A stretch of 64,000 nucleotides of DNA. Origin: Nectonema munidae (lineage: Eukaryota > Nematomorpha > Nectonematoida > Nectonematidae). Shown here one piece after another: positions 29,201 to 39,000 of this stretch. A program made the translations under genes and the position numbers. The notes under the pieces are model-generated. The model did no database searches. It saw nothing but the letters and a program-made list of their open reading frames with translations, and had not been told where the DNA came from. The stretch is from NCBI GenBank assembly GCA_030549495.1, contig JAUIRK010001052.1, forward strand, positions 868,001-932,000. The letters run 5' to 3'. Numbering within the stretch: position 1 is the stretch's first letter; every line of letters begins with the position of its first letter.

Positions 29201-32200
29201 AAATATTGAAAATTTCCTATATTTCAAAATATCTATATAAGCTTAAGTTTCATTAAGCTTTAATTTCCTTTAAAAGTTTCCTTTTAAAATATATAGCTGT
29301 TCAAATTTATAACAGTTAAGTTTATTCAATAAGGAGTCATGCCTTAAGGTCAAAGAATATACTTAATGAAGTAACATTTTTATTCCAAATGTCAATGATT
29401 TCAGAAATAAGTATAGAGTGGAGTTTTTCAATGTTTTTGAACTTTGGAAAACCGAATTGATGATCGTCAAGTAAGAAATTAAATTCAAAGTAATTATAAA
29501 TTTGACTATATAAAATTTTTCTAATATTTTTGAAAACACAGGTACTATGCTAACAGGTCTATAATTCTCCATTTCAGTTTGTCTACCTTCTTTTTTGCTA
29601 TTGGTAGGATTTTACTTATTTTGAATGAATCTGGATACTCTCCTTGAGATATGCATTTATTATATATAATGAAAAGCGGTTTTATTATTGCGTTTGTAAT
29701 TATTTTTACCATATTAATGATATTCCGTAAATGTTTGTTGTATTTCCATTTTTAAGTTGGTTAATTGTATTTAATATATCATTATATGAAACATTTTTAA
29801 ATTGAAAGAAAGTGTTGTATTCAGGTCTAAGTATAGTGTACCCATATGAATCCATTTTATTTTTGTTTATGCGACTTATTTTAAATGAATTGCAAATTTA
29901 TCTGCTAACTCATTGTTGTTTATATTTGATTCATCAATTGTTATTGTTACTTTACTCTTTAGTCTCTCTACTTTTATAACTTTGAGCACCAAATTAACCT
30001 TTAGATTTTTAACACATTCTTTGAAGCTTGAAATTATAGAAATATTACATTTTTTTATATAGTTTATCCTTTTCTTTTATTTTAATGAATATTTGCTCAT
30101 TAATTCGTGAATTTTTACTATCTTTATATTTAATTTTCCTCACCTGATAGAAAGAACAATTATTATTTAAGATTGAACTAGTTTTATCTATAAAATGAGT
30201 GGTCATATTATTTGCAGTTCCTCTTAAACCATCCAAATTAACTTCATTAATAATAATTTAGATAACTTTTTGTAGACAATTTTCTTTGTTTTCATTGCCT
30301 AAATTTAATGATATAAACAACGGTAAATGATGGGAAAGCGTTCGTAAATTATTTCTGAATAATTCAGTCGTGAGATATTATTTATAATAATATTGTCTAT
30401 ACAAGTCTTTGAGACAGGTCTAGCAGTTTTATTTATAGTTATGTATAAACCATGTCATGTGATGTTCTTAATAAACTATTTGATTTGAAAAGAATGTTTC
30501 CTCTTAAAATTTATATTAAAATCACTAAGTAATACATTATAGTAATATTTTCATATCTTTTCATAGAAATTATCAAATTCATGAAAGAATGATAATTCTT
30601 CTTTCGTGTATAAAGCATGTCTATAAATATTGTGAACATATAAATGGAATTTATCTAATCTTATGTATTCAACCAGCTCTCTTGATTACAAATTATATGA
30701 AATATTTTATTTGAATTGTTTTCTATTTTATCTAAGAATAATTTAAAAAGTTCAAATTTAACTTTTAAAGATTGAATGTTTATTGACATAATATTAAAAC
30801 TGCTCAAGAATTCATTAAAATTAGAAAACTCAGTTTCAACATCTGTAATGTGCAACAATAAATTAGTAAAATCTGAGTAGAATATATTATTCAGTTGTCT
30901 TTCAAGAATTCTTCACTCATCATCTAACTTGTGATTTATTTATGAATACTCTTTTGAATTCTTATTCTTGTAGCTCATTTAGGATATAAAGCATTATGAT
31001 TGGAATCAATATTTTCTAGGTTACAACAATTAATACAACCTGTTTTTTGCTAAGAATTTTTATAGCAATTATTAAACAATTTTTCTTGATTCTTTTTATC
31101 GTTAAATTTACCACATTTTGAACAAACTTTTTATTCAATCAATATTTTGCTATGTATCAATTTAAAGCAAGTATAGCACTGTTTTGCATGAGGTATATAG
31201 ATTTCAAAAGGTACGATTACTACACCTATGTATATTTTTCCTTATTTTCTAAAATAATTAATGAAATTTTTTGAAAAACATGCTCTCTTTATATTCTTTC
31301 TTAATTCTATAAAGTTCAATTTCTTCTATATCACTCGATTCATTTTTCCTCTTCTCTATATCCTCTAATGACATAAAATTAGGAATACCCTTTTAAATAA
31401 TTTTGGAACCTTTATTAACCCCTATCAGCTTACATAAAAAATGTCTTTCAAAAGCCCACATGACTACATGTGTAGTTTTTTCAGAATTTAGCAACAAAAC
31501 ATGTAAAAATCGATATAAACTAATTAGTAAGTATCAAAAAATATATATAATTACATTAAATTAATGAGCAAAGTATTTTGTATAAACTTACATAAAAAAT
31601 GTCTTCGAAAGCTCACTTAACTACATATGTAGTTTTTTGAAATGTGCCAACAAACATGAAAACACTGATTTAGAACACATAATAAATATACAAAAAATAT
31701 AATTGGAAGATTTCTTAACCTTTTTATAGATTCGCACCCTTATTGATTTTGATCTTAAACTCACACGCCTGCTTAACTACATATGTAGTTTTTTGACTAA
31801 TGTTTTCAAATAAGAATGCAAATTTTGTTTTCATCGTATCTTCTGATATATTTACTTCATCTTTTCAAGTTTGACATTTTTTGTGTTTCTTAATGTACAC
31901 ATATGAACATTCAAAATTGTGTTTTCTACATATGTAGTTTAGTAATATAATATATTACCAATAATGTTCATACACGTGTTCCAGTAGATCAGTTATAACG
32001 CAAATTCGTGGCTTCGACCCAAACATCAGCGTTATATAGGGTCTATTGTGTATTGATATCTTGTTTCTTGGGCAGAGTTTCTTTTACAAAAAAAAGGAGA
32101 GAAGATACATTGCGAGCTCGCCTCTTTGAATCCATCCCTGAAACCCATATAAACGTCAAATTTTTGGCGGGAAGCGAAAAATTCAATTAGGAGATTATAA

Positions 32201-34340
32201 ATATGATAGCCTCAAACTTAATATCAAGTAAAATGGATATTAACTGGATTGAAATCTTTAGATTTTGTCAATTAAATATAATTTCCACAATATTTTATAA
32301 AAAAAATATAGCGTTTATATTTGATCACTGATCCATATGAATATGATAATAATAAAATACCAACAAATCAAATTTTTAATATTATTCTATTTCAACACTT
32401 TTTTAATGTAAGGCGATTTTTCGATTGTCGGTATTGTATCCAAGAGAAGAATAATCTTCCATAGGTCGACAAATAATAAGGATAGTCACGATCGAGAATC
32501 GAACCCAGAACATCTAGATCGAGACCCTACGCTCTCACCACTAGGCCATCTGTTATTAGATGAAATCAAATTCAGAAATATTTTACATAAAAAATTCTTG
32601 AAAATGCCTCCATATGTTTTAAGGTAAAAAAATAGAGATTTCTCTTTTTCATAAAATGGAATATTCCAAAATAAATAATCATAAATTTATTGTTTAGTAG
32701 AACCTACGTTTTACGTACCCTGATTTTACGTTCCCTGGATTTTACGTCCTCGCCAAATGATCGATGACGTGATCTTTTTGGTCATTAAATGCATTATTAA
32801 TAGGTTTTTTCTTTGTGATTTTATGTATTAAAAAGCATATAAAGGTTAATAATTCATCCAACTTCACTGTAGTAGTCTTCTTTAGCTGCCATAGTCCCTC
32901 ACGTCGTACACGGTGTGACCATGTGTGATCCAGGCTAGGATTTTTGTGTTGTATGTCAATTTAAAGGTCAACCTGGATTTTACGAATCCTACGTTTTACG
33001 TCCGCCGTTCGGTCCCATGCCGTACGTAAAACGTAGGTTCTAGTGTATTTGATTCAACCTTGAGTAAAAAAATTAAGCTACATAAATTTCGATATTTGAA
33101 TATATTAAATTGTTTATACCATTTTTAAAAATGATTATTTTTTCTATTTTTCTAGAAAGAAAGTAGAAGCTTTTCTTTTGGAACATTTGGAGCTGGTGTT
33201 TGTTTAAGCAAGAAAACGGTTCAAAATTTAAAATCTTACTTCAACAATGTCAAGACTTTGAATGAAGTCTGTTCTGAATTTCGAGTTCCGGATGACATTG
33301 CTTTAGGATTTATTCTAGGTAACTACTACTTTTAAATTTTTATAGAAAGTTTTAATATATCTACAAACATATAAACATAAGATTCACAATAGATTATAAT
33401 CGTTCAAGTTTTTTTCTTGAAAATAAATATCTCATTGCTTTATATTAAAATACAATAATTCTTTTATTCAATAGATAAATAGATCCAAGGGATAAATCTC
33501 TAGATTTAACTTTGTGTAGTTGGATAAAACTTTGTGGGCCTTAACAATACAACTGATCGAGGTCACATTGGCATCTAGTGTGCCCACCTCTGGTCTATTG
33601 GGAGCTCGACAAAGCTCCGGGGGCATCAAACATTCACTGAAAAAAATTAGTCAAGATACTATGTATTTAAATGCAAGATCTGTAAAATGAATTACCTTTT
33701 CAATATATGTTTTAAACGTGAAATTGTGCTAAAATTTCCACTCATTCAAAATAAAAAATTATTGACGTAAGAAAAATGCTCTTTCAAATTTTGATACGGT
33801 GCGACAGAACATAAAATTTGATTCCTGTAGCAAAGGATTTTAAGAACTTTTGGCCTCATAAGAAACGGATTTCTGGCGTGCACTTCATGTTTCTAGAATG
33901 GAAATAGCACAATATAGAGCGACGTCAAATAAATAAATATTCGCTTTTCTGAGAGTATATACAAACAAAATTAAAGTTGTTAATCTCACATTCTTATAGT
34001 AACATAGAATCAAGGGAATCACCTACTCTAATTGAGATGATCTTTCAATTGCATTGAGAGTTCTTTCAACATCGCCAGTATGACCACTATTCAGGTTAGT
34101 AGTGTAGCTAATAATTTTTCTCTGCGAAGGATGCGCGTAAAAGAGTAGATATACCGACATTTTGTTTAAGAAGTTGCATTGAAAATAAAGTTGAAAGAAG
34201 TGAAGCAGTTGCACTCACACTTGGAAAACCTTTCAAAACTGAATTACGAAGCGCTACCTTCTCAGATCACGCTCTCATATAATGTAGAAAGGGGAAACAC
34301 TGTCAGCCTACCTTCCAGTCATAAAGACAAAACTAAGTAA
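19997..34340 (+). CDS. fng: Fringe-type beta-1,3-N-acetylglucosaminyltransferase (five exons seen)
   Basis: Fringe is a Golgi type II enzyme that adds GlcNAc to O-fucose on Notch EGF repeats and so tunes ligand choice. Five exons join with matching phases into 298 codons. In order: a moderately hydrophobic start that may be the signal anchor; DDIYISVKTTKKYHNKRI and LLDTWI (residues about 57-80); TLFTDK (87-92); ITTNCS (107-112); LCCK; WFCHVDDDTFLNV (140-152) with the metal-binding DDD at 145-147; WYLGK; FGTFGAGVCLS (about 197-206), the family GGAGFC block; VPDDIALGF; and HSHLEN (258-263). All are family landmarks in the right order. It is shorter than typical fringes (about 320-410 residues), and the usual last segment (TRF.S.HC...P) is missing, so a sixth exon is likely: exon 5's stop overlaps a strong donor. 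Introns of about 5.0, 0.08, 7.5 and 0.86 kb hold the transposons listed separately; 21511-23236, 25630-26721 and 33319-34173 otherwise show nothing. Confidence 0.9.
20570..21040 (-). mobile_element. Merlin (IS1595/ISXO2-like) transposon fragment
   Basis: The minus-strand frame 21008-20814 contains LLPDRTAETLLSVIESCLLP then GTKKISDKCRPYTDI. This is the middle of the ISXO2-like DDE domain: the D.RTA.TL..II...+.PGT.I.SD.W.. block holding the second catalytic Asp. The Asp is followed here by K-C instead of a Trp-type residue. The first and last catalytic blocks are not readable. The left part ends in GTTGTACGTCAAAATAATTA and GGGACACCACC near 20558-20600, which could be the terminus. It lies in fringe intron 1, antisense. 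Confidence 0.7.
21371..21510 (+). mobile_element. tRNA-derived SINE, family B, copy 2
   Basis: Same order of blocks as 12291-12440: GTAAGGTTGGTTAGATACTG, TCAAGGTCTTGGGTTCGA, GCGCAATTGTGCTTTCTCG, ATGAAAACACC and TACCTTTACT. The B box here is an intact GGTTCGATCCC. It sits in fringe intron 1, sense orientation. Confidence 0.82.
23237..23580 (+). repeat. Dispersed repeat, copy 2 of 2
   Basis: Direct-orientation partner of 10261-10580, in fringe intron 1. It keeps the GGCTTCCTTCGAAGAACTCC, GATAAGTGGGG and TTTGAAATAAATAAATTAAG blocks and contains a G-rich insertion (GGAGGAGGGCAGGGGAGGGG) at about 23398-23417 that copy 1 lacks. Confidence 0.65.
24314..24610. mobile_element. 297 bp hAT-like MITE with exact 8 bp duplication
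   Basis: Ends CAGTGCCGG... and ...CCGGCACTT are inverted. ATCACAAT is duplicated exactly at 24306-24313 and 24611-24618. A GC-rich subterminal block (GGGGCGCTTTACAAGGGCCC) follows the left end. No coding capacity. The intact duplication suggests a young insertion in fringe intron 1. Confidence 0.85.
25238..25286 (+). CDS. fng: fringe exon 2 (49 bp micro-exon)
   Basis: Acceptor TTTTAAG, then codons for TTLFTDKRDDDLANKF and one base of the next codon; donor GTACAA. It encodes the family's FTD.DD block that must lie between exon 1 and exon 3, and the phases fit (0 in, 1 out). Confidence 0.85.
25367..25629 (+). CDS. fng: fringe exon 3 (catalytic DDD exon)
   Basis: Acceptor GTATTTAG only 80 bp after exon 2; donor GTAAGA after codon Tyr189. 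It encodes ITTNCSQSHNYIDLCCK, FQHLSTRKWFCHVDDDTF and RRHDPDKDWYLGKRS, the core donor-sugar and metal site of the GT31 fold. Confidence 0.92.
26722..28573 (-). mobile_element. hAT transposon abutting LINE A
   Basis: Inverted ends CAGGGCAAAC (left) and GTTTGCCCTG (right) enclose a broken minus-strand transposase. Just right of 28573 the reading frame of a LINE continues as the end of its C-terminal domain, so the hAT lies against or within that LINE. Flanks are similar but not identical (ATTTTAAG left, AATTTTTAAG right), so the 8 bp duplication is only probable. The T-rich TTTTTTTGACTT phrase repeated inside the right end may be subterminal transposase-binding sequence. It lies in fringe intron 3, antisense. 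Confidence 0.75.
26874..28257 (-). pseudogene. hAT transposase with CGGBP1-like zinc-finger start, decayed
   Basis: From 5' to 3' on the minus strand: 28257-28015 gives an N-terminal BED/CGGBP1-like finger (LFSKLCKVNVKHEKAFFVES then H.....H), in which the first Cys is Ser. 27859-27668 contains the first catalytic block (IFMIIDESQVSTQFFVNTLI). 27684-27427 contains LLTDAASYN and CFCHLLHN, the second Asp and the C/H motif. About 27410-27200 reads TRWATCLKTASYYAKN. 27101-26874 ends with TSVERSFSMLNKLL, the dimerisation region. The parts lie in different frames, so at least three frameshifts have occurred. Domain order is complete, which makes the copy only moderately old. Confidence 0.8.
28574..31420 (-). 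mobile_element. LINE A, Jockey/CR1-like, minus strand, decayed
   Basis: Reading right to left: an ORF1 end with zinc-knuckle cysteines (CYTCFKLIHS, CSKCGKFND and GCINCCNLE at about 31180-31010). Then an apurinic-type endonuclease start (FNIMSINIQSLKVKFELFKL, near 30800), IYRHALYTKEEL, LLSDFNIN, and the EN-RT linker (30236-30045). RT begins MENYRPVSIVPVFSKILEKF (29572). YHINDILDNL and AFLDDMILIF at about 29130-29050 are the catalytic YADD-type site, with Leu for Ala. The C-terminal region (28952-28574) has YKSLVLSVINYSLVNWGN. Many frameshifts; the 3' end is cut at the hAT junction. Position: fringe intron 3, antisense. Confidence 0.8.
31430..31945 (+). repeat. Four-unit tandem repeat, about 155 bp, with CTACATATGTAG palindromes
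   Basis: The 12 bp palindrome CTACATATGTAG (first copy CTACATGTGTAG) occurs at 31464, 31621, 31777 and 31926, spacings 157, 156 and 149. The first three copies are followed by TTTTTT and preceded by CTTACATAAAAAATGTCTT or a relic and a C-rich AGCCCACATGA/GCTCACTTAA block. The even spacing shows a tandem array; sequence between palindromes is diverged. It abuts the 5' end of LINE A, so it may be the LINE's repeated 5' UTR, but a free satellite fits equally well. Confidence 0.75.
32412..32552 (-). mobile_element. tRNA-derived SINE, family A, minus strand
   Basis: On the minus strand the head reads GGCCTAGTGGTGAGAGCGTA, then a B box GGGTTCGATTCTC, then a body matching 11849-11990 block by block (CTATGGAAG, ATTCTTCTCTTGGAT, GACAATCGAAAAATC). 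The two copies are clearly diverged. Located in fringe intron 3. Confidence 0.78.
32695..33044. mobile_element. About 350 bp pogo/Tigger-like MITE
   Basis: The ends TAGTAGAACCTACGTTTTAC and, from the other strand, CACTAGAACCTACGTTTTAC are inverted and share AGAACCTACGTTTTACGTAC exactly. TA follows the right end and TT precedes the left, consistent with a TA target with one change. The terminus resembles the CAGTAGAACC... ends of pogo/Tigger elements. Internal ATTTTACG and TTTTACGTCC repeats lie just inside both ends. No transposase is encoded. Confidence 0.75.
33156..33318 (+). CDS. fng: fringe exon 4
   Basis: Acceptor TTTTTCTAG; donor G|GTAACT, phase 1. It encodes SFSFGTFGAGVCLSKKTV and SEFRVPDDIALGFIL, the conserved GAG.C and PDD.. 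.GF blocks. The exon is separated from exon 3 by a 7.5 kb transposon-filled intron. Confidence 0.9.
34174..34340 (+). CDS. fng: fringe exon 5, possible 3' end
   Basis: Starts after TTTAAGAAG in phase with exon 4 and encodes VALKIKLKEVKQLHSHLENL and LPSQITLSYNV, spaced exactly as in other fringes between PDD and HSHLE. The frame stops at 34338-34340, but the stop lies inside A|GTAAGTTC, a consensus donor at 34337. Splicing there would remove the stop and continue to an exon not found here. Confidence 0.8.
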
Positions 34341-34384
34341 GTTCGAAATATCTTTAACGCATAGTGCGAGGGCAGGAAAAAATG

Positions 34385-34935
34385 GTTCTAGGAAAATTCG
34401 CCGTAAATAAATTTGCCGTAGGAAATTTCGCCTAATAGGAAGAATCGCCGCCAGACAATTTTGCCGTAAAACAAGTGTTTGTGATAAAAACAGTTTGGTT
34501 TCTAAAGTACTATTTTATCTCTTCCAAACAACCAAGCTTGGCTTTCAAAGTTTCAGATAAGTAAACAACCAATAAGGAAATCGAGTAATTATTTTTTTAT
34601 TTTATTTTATTTATTATCCATTTATTTTTTATTTTATTTATTATTTATTTTATTATCCGTATGGAGTAATTATTTTTTTATCCGTATTTTTGATCTATTC
34701 GGTAAATATAGTTAAGATCGTCAACTAATTTCAGTCCTCCTCTACTAGTTTCCATTTGATAAACCATTTTTTGAAAGAGATAAAATGGTGCTTCAAAAAC
34801 CAAACTGTTTTTATCACAAATACTTGTTTTACGGCAAAATTGTCTTGCGGCGTTATTTCCTATTAGGCGAAATTTCCCGAGGCGAAAATTCCTGAAGCGA
34901 GTTTTCCTACGACAAATTTTCCGGCAACTGGAAAA
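34385..34935. mobile_element. Foldback-like element with about 150 bp inverted arms
   Basis: The left arm (about 34385-34536) and right arm (about 34767-34935) are inverted copies. Shared blocks include AGACAATTTTGCCGTAAAAC, TTTGTGATAAAAACAGTTTG and GAAATTTCGCCTAATAGGAA. The outer arms consist of tandem AAATTYGCCGTAGGAA-type units, a pattern seen in foldback and some MULE-type elements. The centre is an AT tract built of TTATTTTATTTATTATCC repeats. It begins about 50 bp after the last recognised fringe exon. No target duplication could be fixed because the outer units are degenerate. Confidence 0.8.
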
Positions 34936-36049
34936 AATCTTGCAAATTGGTAACACAAGAACGAGCGAAAAGTTTTTATCTAAGAGCCTAAGCAAAATCA
35001 AGAATTGTTTAAATATTATTGAAAGGAGACAAAAGAACTTTTTTTATTGAAAACAAAATTAAAAAAAAAAGAAATCACAAAGGCAAGTGTTGCATAAAAA
35101 TATTAGAACTTTGAAAATTTTAATATTCAATCTTATGAAACATCCTAATAATAAGATTCACAATGTGTCCATTGTCGCAACTAATCGTCCTAGTGAAGGG
35201 ATGTCCAACACGCGGCCCTTGGGCCAAACTATGGCCCACTTTTAATTCAAGCTTGATATTTTGAAAATCAAATAATGTGATGTTATTGCCATGATGTATA
35301 AAATAATTTTTTACATTTGAAATTAGGAGCTACCTTTGCTAATTTCATTCCAAGGGGCTAAAAATCCTATTTTGCCCATCCTCCCCTAATAATTATTTTG
35401 ATTTTTTCTTTCACTATCGTAGCATCAAGTCTTTTCACGAAATCTTTTTTATATAACTTATATAAAAATGAATGCATTGATTCAACATGAAACATATTTT
35501 GCTCTGCATTGTTTCTTCTATCAAAAATCCTCAAAGAGCTCATAATCTTAGGATACATAACAGTAACATAAAAACAGATATTGGAAATTTTTTTAAATAT
35601 AATTCAGAATCACTTATTAATTTTCTCTGAATAAAGTTTTGTATTGTAACTTGCTTATAAATTTTTTGTTTTAAACTTTTCAAAAATTAAGATATACGGC
35701 CCAGTAATGGTGATCATAAGGCATTCCAAAGACCAAATAACATTGCGACCAAAATTGAGATAGGCCGTTGTGCAGAACATCAGTCATGATTGAAGGGTCA
35801 AAAGACAAAGTTTTCGTTGCTGTTGAGTGTGAATAAAGACACTTTGCAAGGTCAAGAAGGAGAAAGAGGGAAGCTTTCATGATTCTTTTGATTAGCTTGA
35901 ATCCAAAGACTCAAAAAAATCTTTAATTTAAAATAATGACATAAGAAGAAGAAGAATTTATTGGTAAATTTGAAAGAAAGAAAATAAGGTTACAAAATTT
36001 GAGTAAAAAATTTTGTTAACATTTATAAATAAAAAAAATATTTGTATAT
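34936..36049. other. No gene recognised; possible hAT left end
   Basis: AGGGATGTCCAACACGCGGC followed by CCTTGGGCC at about 35198-35226 looks like the left end of the GTF2IRD2-type hAT group (compare 1708), but no right end or transposase is seen. A 66-codon minus-strand frame at 35680-35880 starts with a leucine-rich stretch like a signal peptide (MKASLFLLLDLAKCLY) and has no match I know. Any final fringe exon could be here, but I did not find it. Confidence 0.4.
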
Positions 36050-39000
36050 ATAGAAAAAATACATTTGCAAGGTTGTGTCATAAGGTCATTCAGACCGCTT
36101 CCATGACTACCTTTCAAATAAATGTATAATTACATAAAAAGAAACAGGCAATAATTACAAAACAAAAGTTATTCAAGGTGAAATAAATGAGTTATAAAAA
36201 ATATCAGTTGTTTTTACAAACATAGCATTCGGGGTTGTTACAGGATAAAGATTTATATTGAAAAAGGAATAAAAGTTTGACCTACTTTTGGAAAGATAAA
36301 ATATTAAATTGAATTAGAGAAAAATCTTTTGAGTTACAAGATTTGATAAATTTTATAATACACTGCCTTGAAAGAGACAGTCTAAAAAATGGAGTTGATA
36401 ATCATGTTCATCAACTTTCTCAATCTCTAGATTTTTGAATAAAACATCAGCTTTACTTTTGGAATTAAAAAGCATTCCTTTTTTTTCATTATTAATAGTC
36501 AGTCCGTTATTGCTTAACCAAGATCAGATTTCAATAATTTGGTTCTTAATATATGTTATTAAGAACATATGAAGAAAAAACTTTTGAACTTGTGTAGAAA
36601 CCTCATAGGTTCCAAGTTTTCGAAGAGTCAAGTTATGAGGCATGCTGGAAAGTCATGGGTCAAATCAAAGAAAAAAGTAAATAAAAAGCTTTTGAATGAG
36701 TAAAGAATGCACCAACTCGGTAGAATGGAAACGTCTAAATCCGAACTTATCAAGGATTAATCAAGTTGTTTGATTCAAACGGACGAATCATCTGTTTGTA
36801 GAGAATTTTTTCAAGCAGTTTGCCAATCGAACAAACAATTGAGACTGGGCGATAGTTTTCAACTAGTTTGGGATCTTCTTTTTTGTAGATTGAGATACGT
36901 TTACTCTGCTTCATAATATATGGAAAATAGCAGAATTCCTGGCAACGATTGAAACCATAGCAAAGTATGTGACATATTAAATTTTTAACAAGTTTCAAGT
37001 GCTTAACAGACACATCAAACAAATAGGTAACATTGCTATTTTTCAGATCCTTCAAATTATTTAATACAATTAGACACCACAACTTTATCAGAAGTTTCAT
37101 ATCCATTATGCAACAATACCATTTCCTTCGAGTTGTTTTTGCAAAGTGACCTAATATCATTGAGGAATGATTCAAAATATTATTTTTTAAGTAAACGTGT
37201 TTTGTATTTAATCATATTTCGTATGTTTTTGAATTTTGTAATAGTTTTTAATTTAACAGAACCATCTAGGTATTTTAATTTTCTATGTAAAATATTCCTT
37301 CTTCTGATTAATTCTAAAATTTCTTCAATGAACCACTGATTCAAATGTAGCTTCCTTTTTTGAATAATCGATACGTACTTTTCTAGTAGCACAATCAATC
37401 TGACTAGGGAGTTTTTTTTATAAAACACTCAAAAATCATCAATAGAAGCGCACGAAATTTGCCTTAAAAAGTGACGCTGTACTTTAGAATAAAGATTCAT
37501 CAAATTTATTGATTTCAATAGTAGGTTTGAATTCAGTTTCTATAGTTAAAAATATTGGCCTATGATCAGATATTCCTTCTTTAATAACAAAAGCTTGATA
37601 TTTGCAAAGCCCAAAAGGTATGAAAAAATATTGATTAGAATACGGTCTTGTAATTTTCACAGGTTTAAATGCTTCAGATAGAAACTCGTCTAGAAACTCT
37701 CTTCAAAATTTGGAAGTGAGAAGTCGGAATAAATCAATATTTAAAATAACCAGAAAAAAATATTGGTGTGATAATTGCGACTTAACAAAAAGAAAGAATC
37801 CTTCAAAAAACATATCCATTAAGTTTATACTATATCCAGGTGGCCTATATATGTTGTGAATAACATTACTTTTGGGCTAAGAATAAATCAAAATTGAAAA
37901 AATTTCACAACTATTGAAAATAGCTTTGCTTCTAATTATACTAAATTTAGATACTGAGTTATGCACATAAAATGCTGAACCAGAATGACTTGATAAATAA
38001 CAAGGTTTAAAAAAACTTATGTTTTTAAATCAAATATATTGATATCATCAGCAGATATCCATGATTCCTCTTAATATACACTATGTGAATAGTAATGTCA
38101 AACTTTTTAAAAATATCAATAAGGAAAGCTTCGAAATAGACAGATTTAGCGAGTAGCTATTGAAAATTAATAGATAACAATAAAATTGGGACATTTTTGA
38201 CATTTGTGTGAGATGATATCAATGTACTCAGACATATCAATATTAAAATTGAATAATTTATCAGTAAAAAAGATTAAATTTAAAAGATCCAACTCACTCA
38301 TCGCATGATAAAGTATTAGAAATAATAAAATTACGTTCTTTTTTACAATAGGGGAAAGAGGATTCGAAGCACTATGAGTGTGGGTATCCATTTTATTGTT
38401 CAAACACGTGTAGCACTTATACTGTATTGGGTCGTGCGTTAATTTGCAATCTTTACCAATATGCGCTTCGGAACAAAAGATAGAGTTAGATGTAGACTTC
38501 TTTCTACAACTGGATGACTTGTGCTTGAAAGAACAGCAGGAAGTGCATTAAGTATGAGAAACATGATCAAGAACTTTAATTTTTTGTAGATCCAAGTAGA
38601 GGTATTCAGTCTTTCTTCAGGGCAGAGCGAATTTCCGGAGAAACATGACAGAGTTCATAGAAAATAAAACCTTTATCGACTCATGATTATGTTGAATCAA
38701 ACTGTACAAAGGAGCATTTTTATTACCTATAAGTTTCACAACATCCAAATTTTCAATAGTAAGTGGTACGTGAGGTATAATAATTTTTGGAGAAAAACTA
38801 AAATTCTTGACCATTGACTCATCCTCTTTAAAGCATCATATAACTATTCTTTATTAGGAAAAGTAAATTTTACAGCATGTTTACTAGTAGAAACTTTATC
38901 AATCTTAGTTGAAGAAGGGAGAGCAGAGGCATATGTTTTCACTTTGATGACACCCCCAGAATCAGTAGGATTTTTGAATTTAATAACAAGGAAATCACTT

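Noticed and set aside
31430-31945. CRISPR-like array of palindromic repeats
   Set aside because: Only the 12 bp palindromes are alike, spacers share sequence with each other, and the sequence is eukaryotic.
35680-35880. Secreted small protein with a signal peptide on the minus strand
   Set aside because: The hydrophobic start is plausible, but there is no known match and no further exon; chance cannot be excluded.
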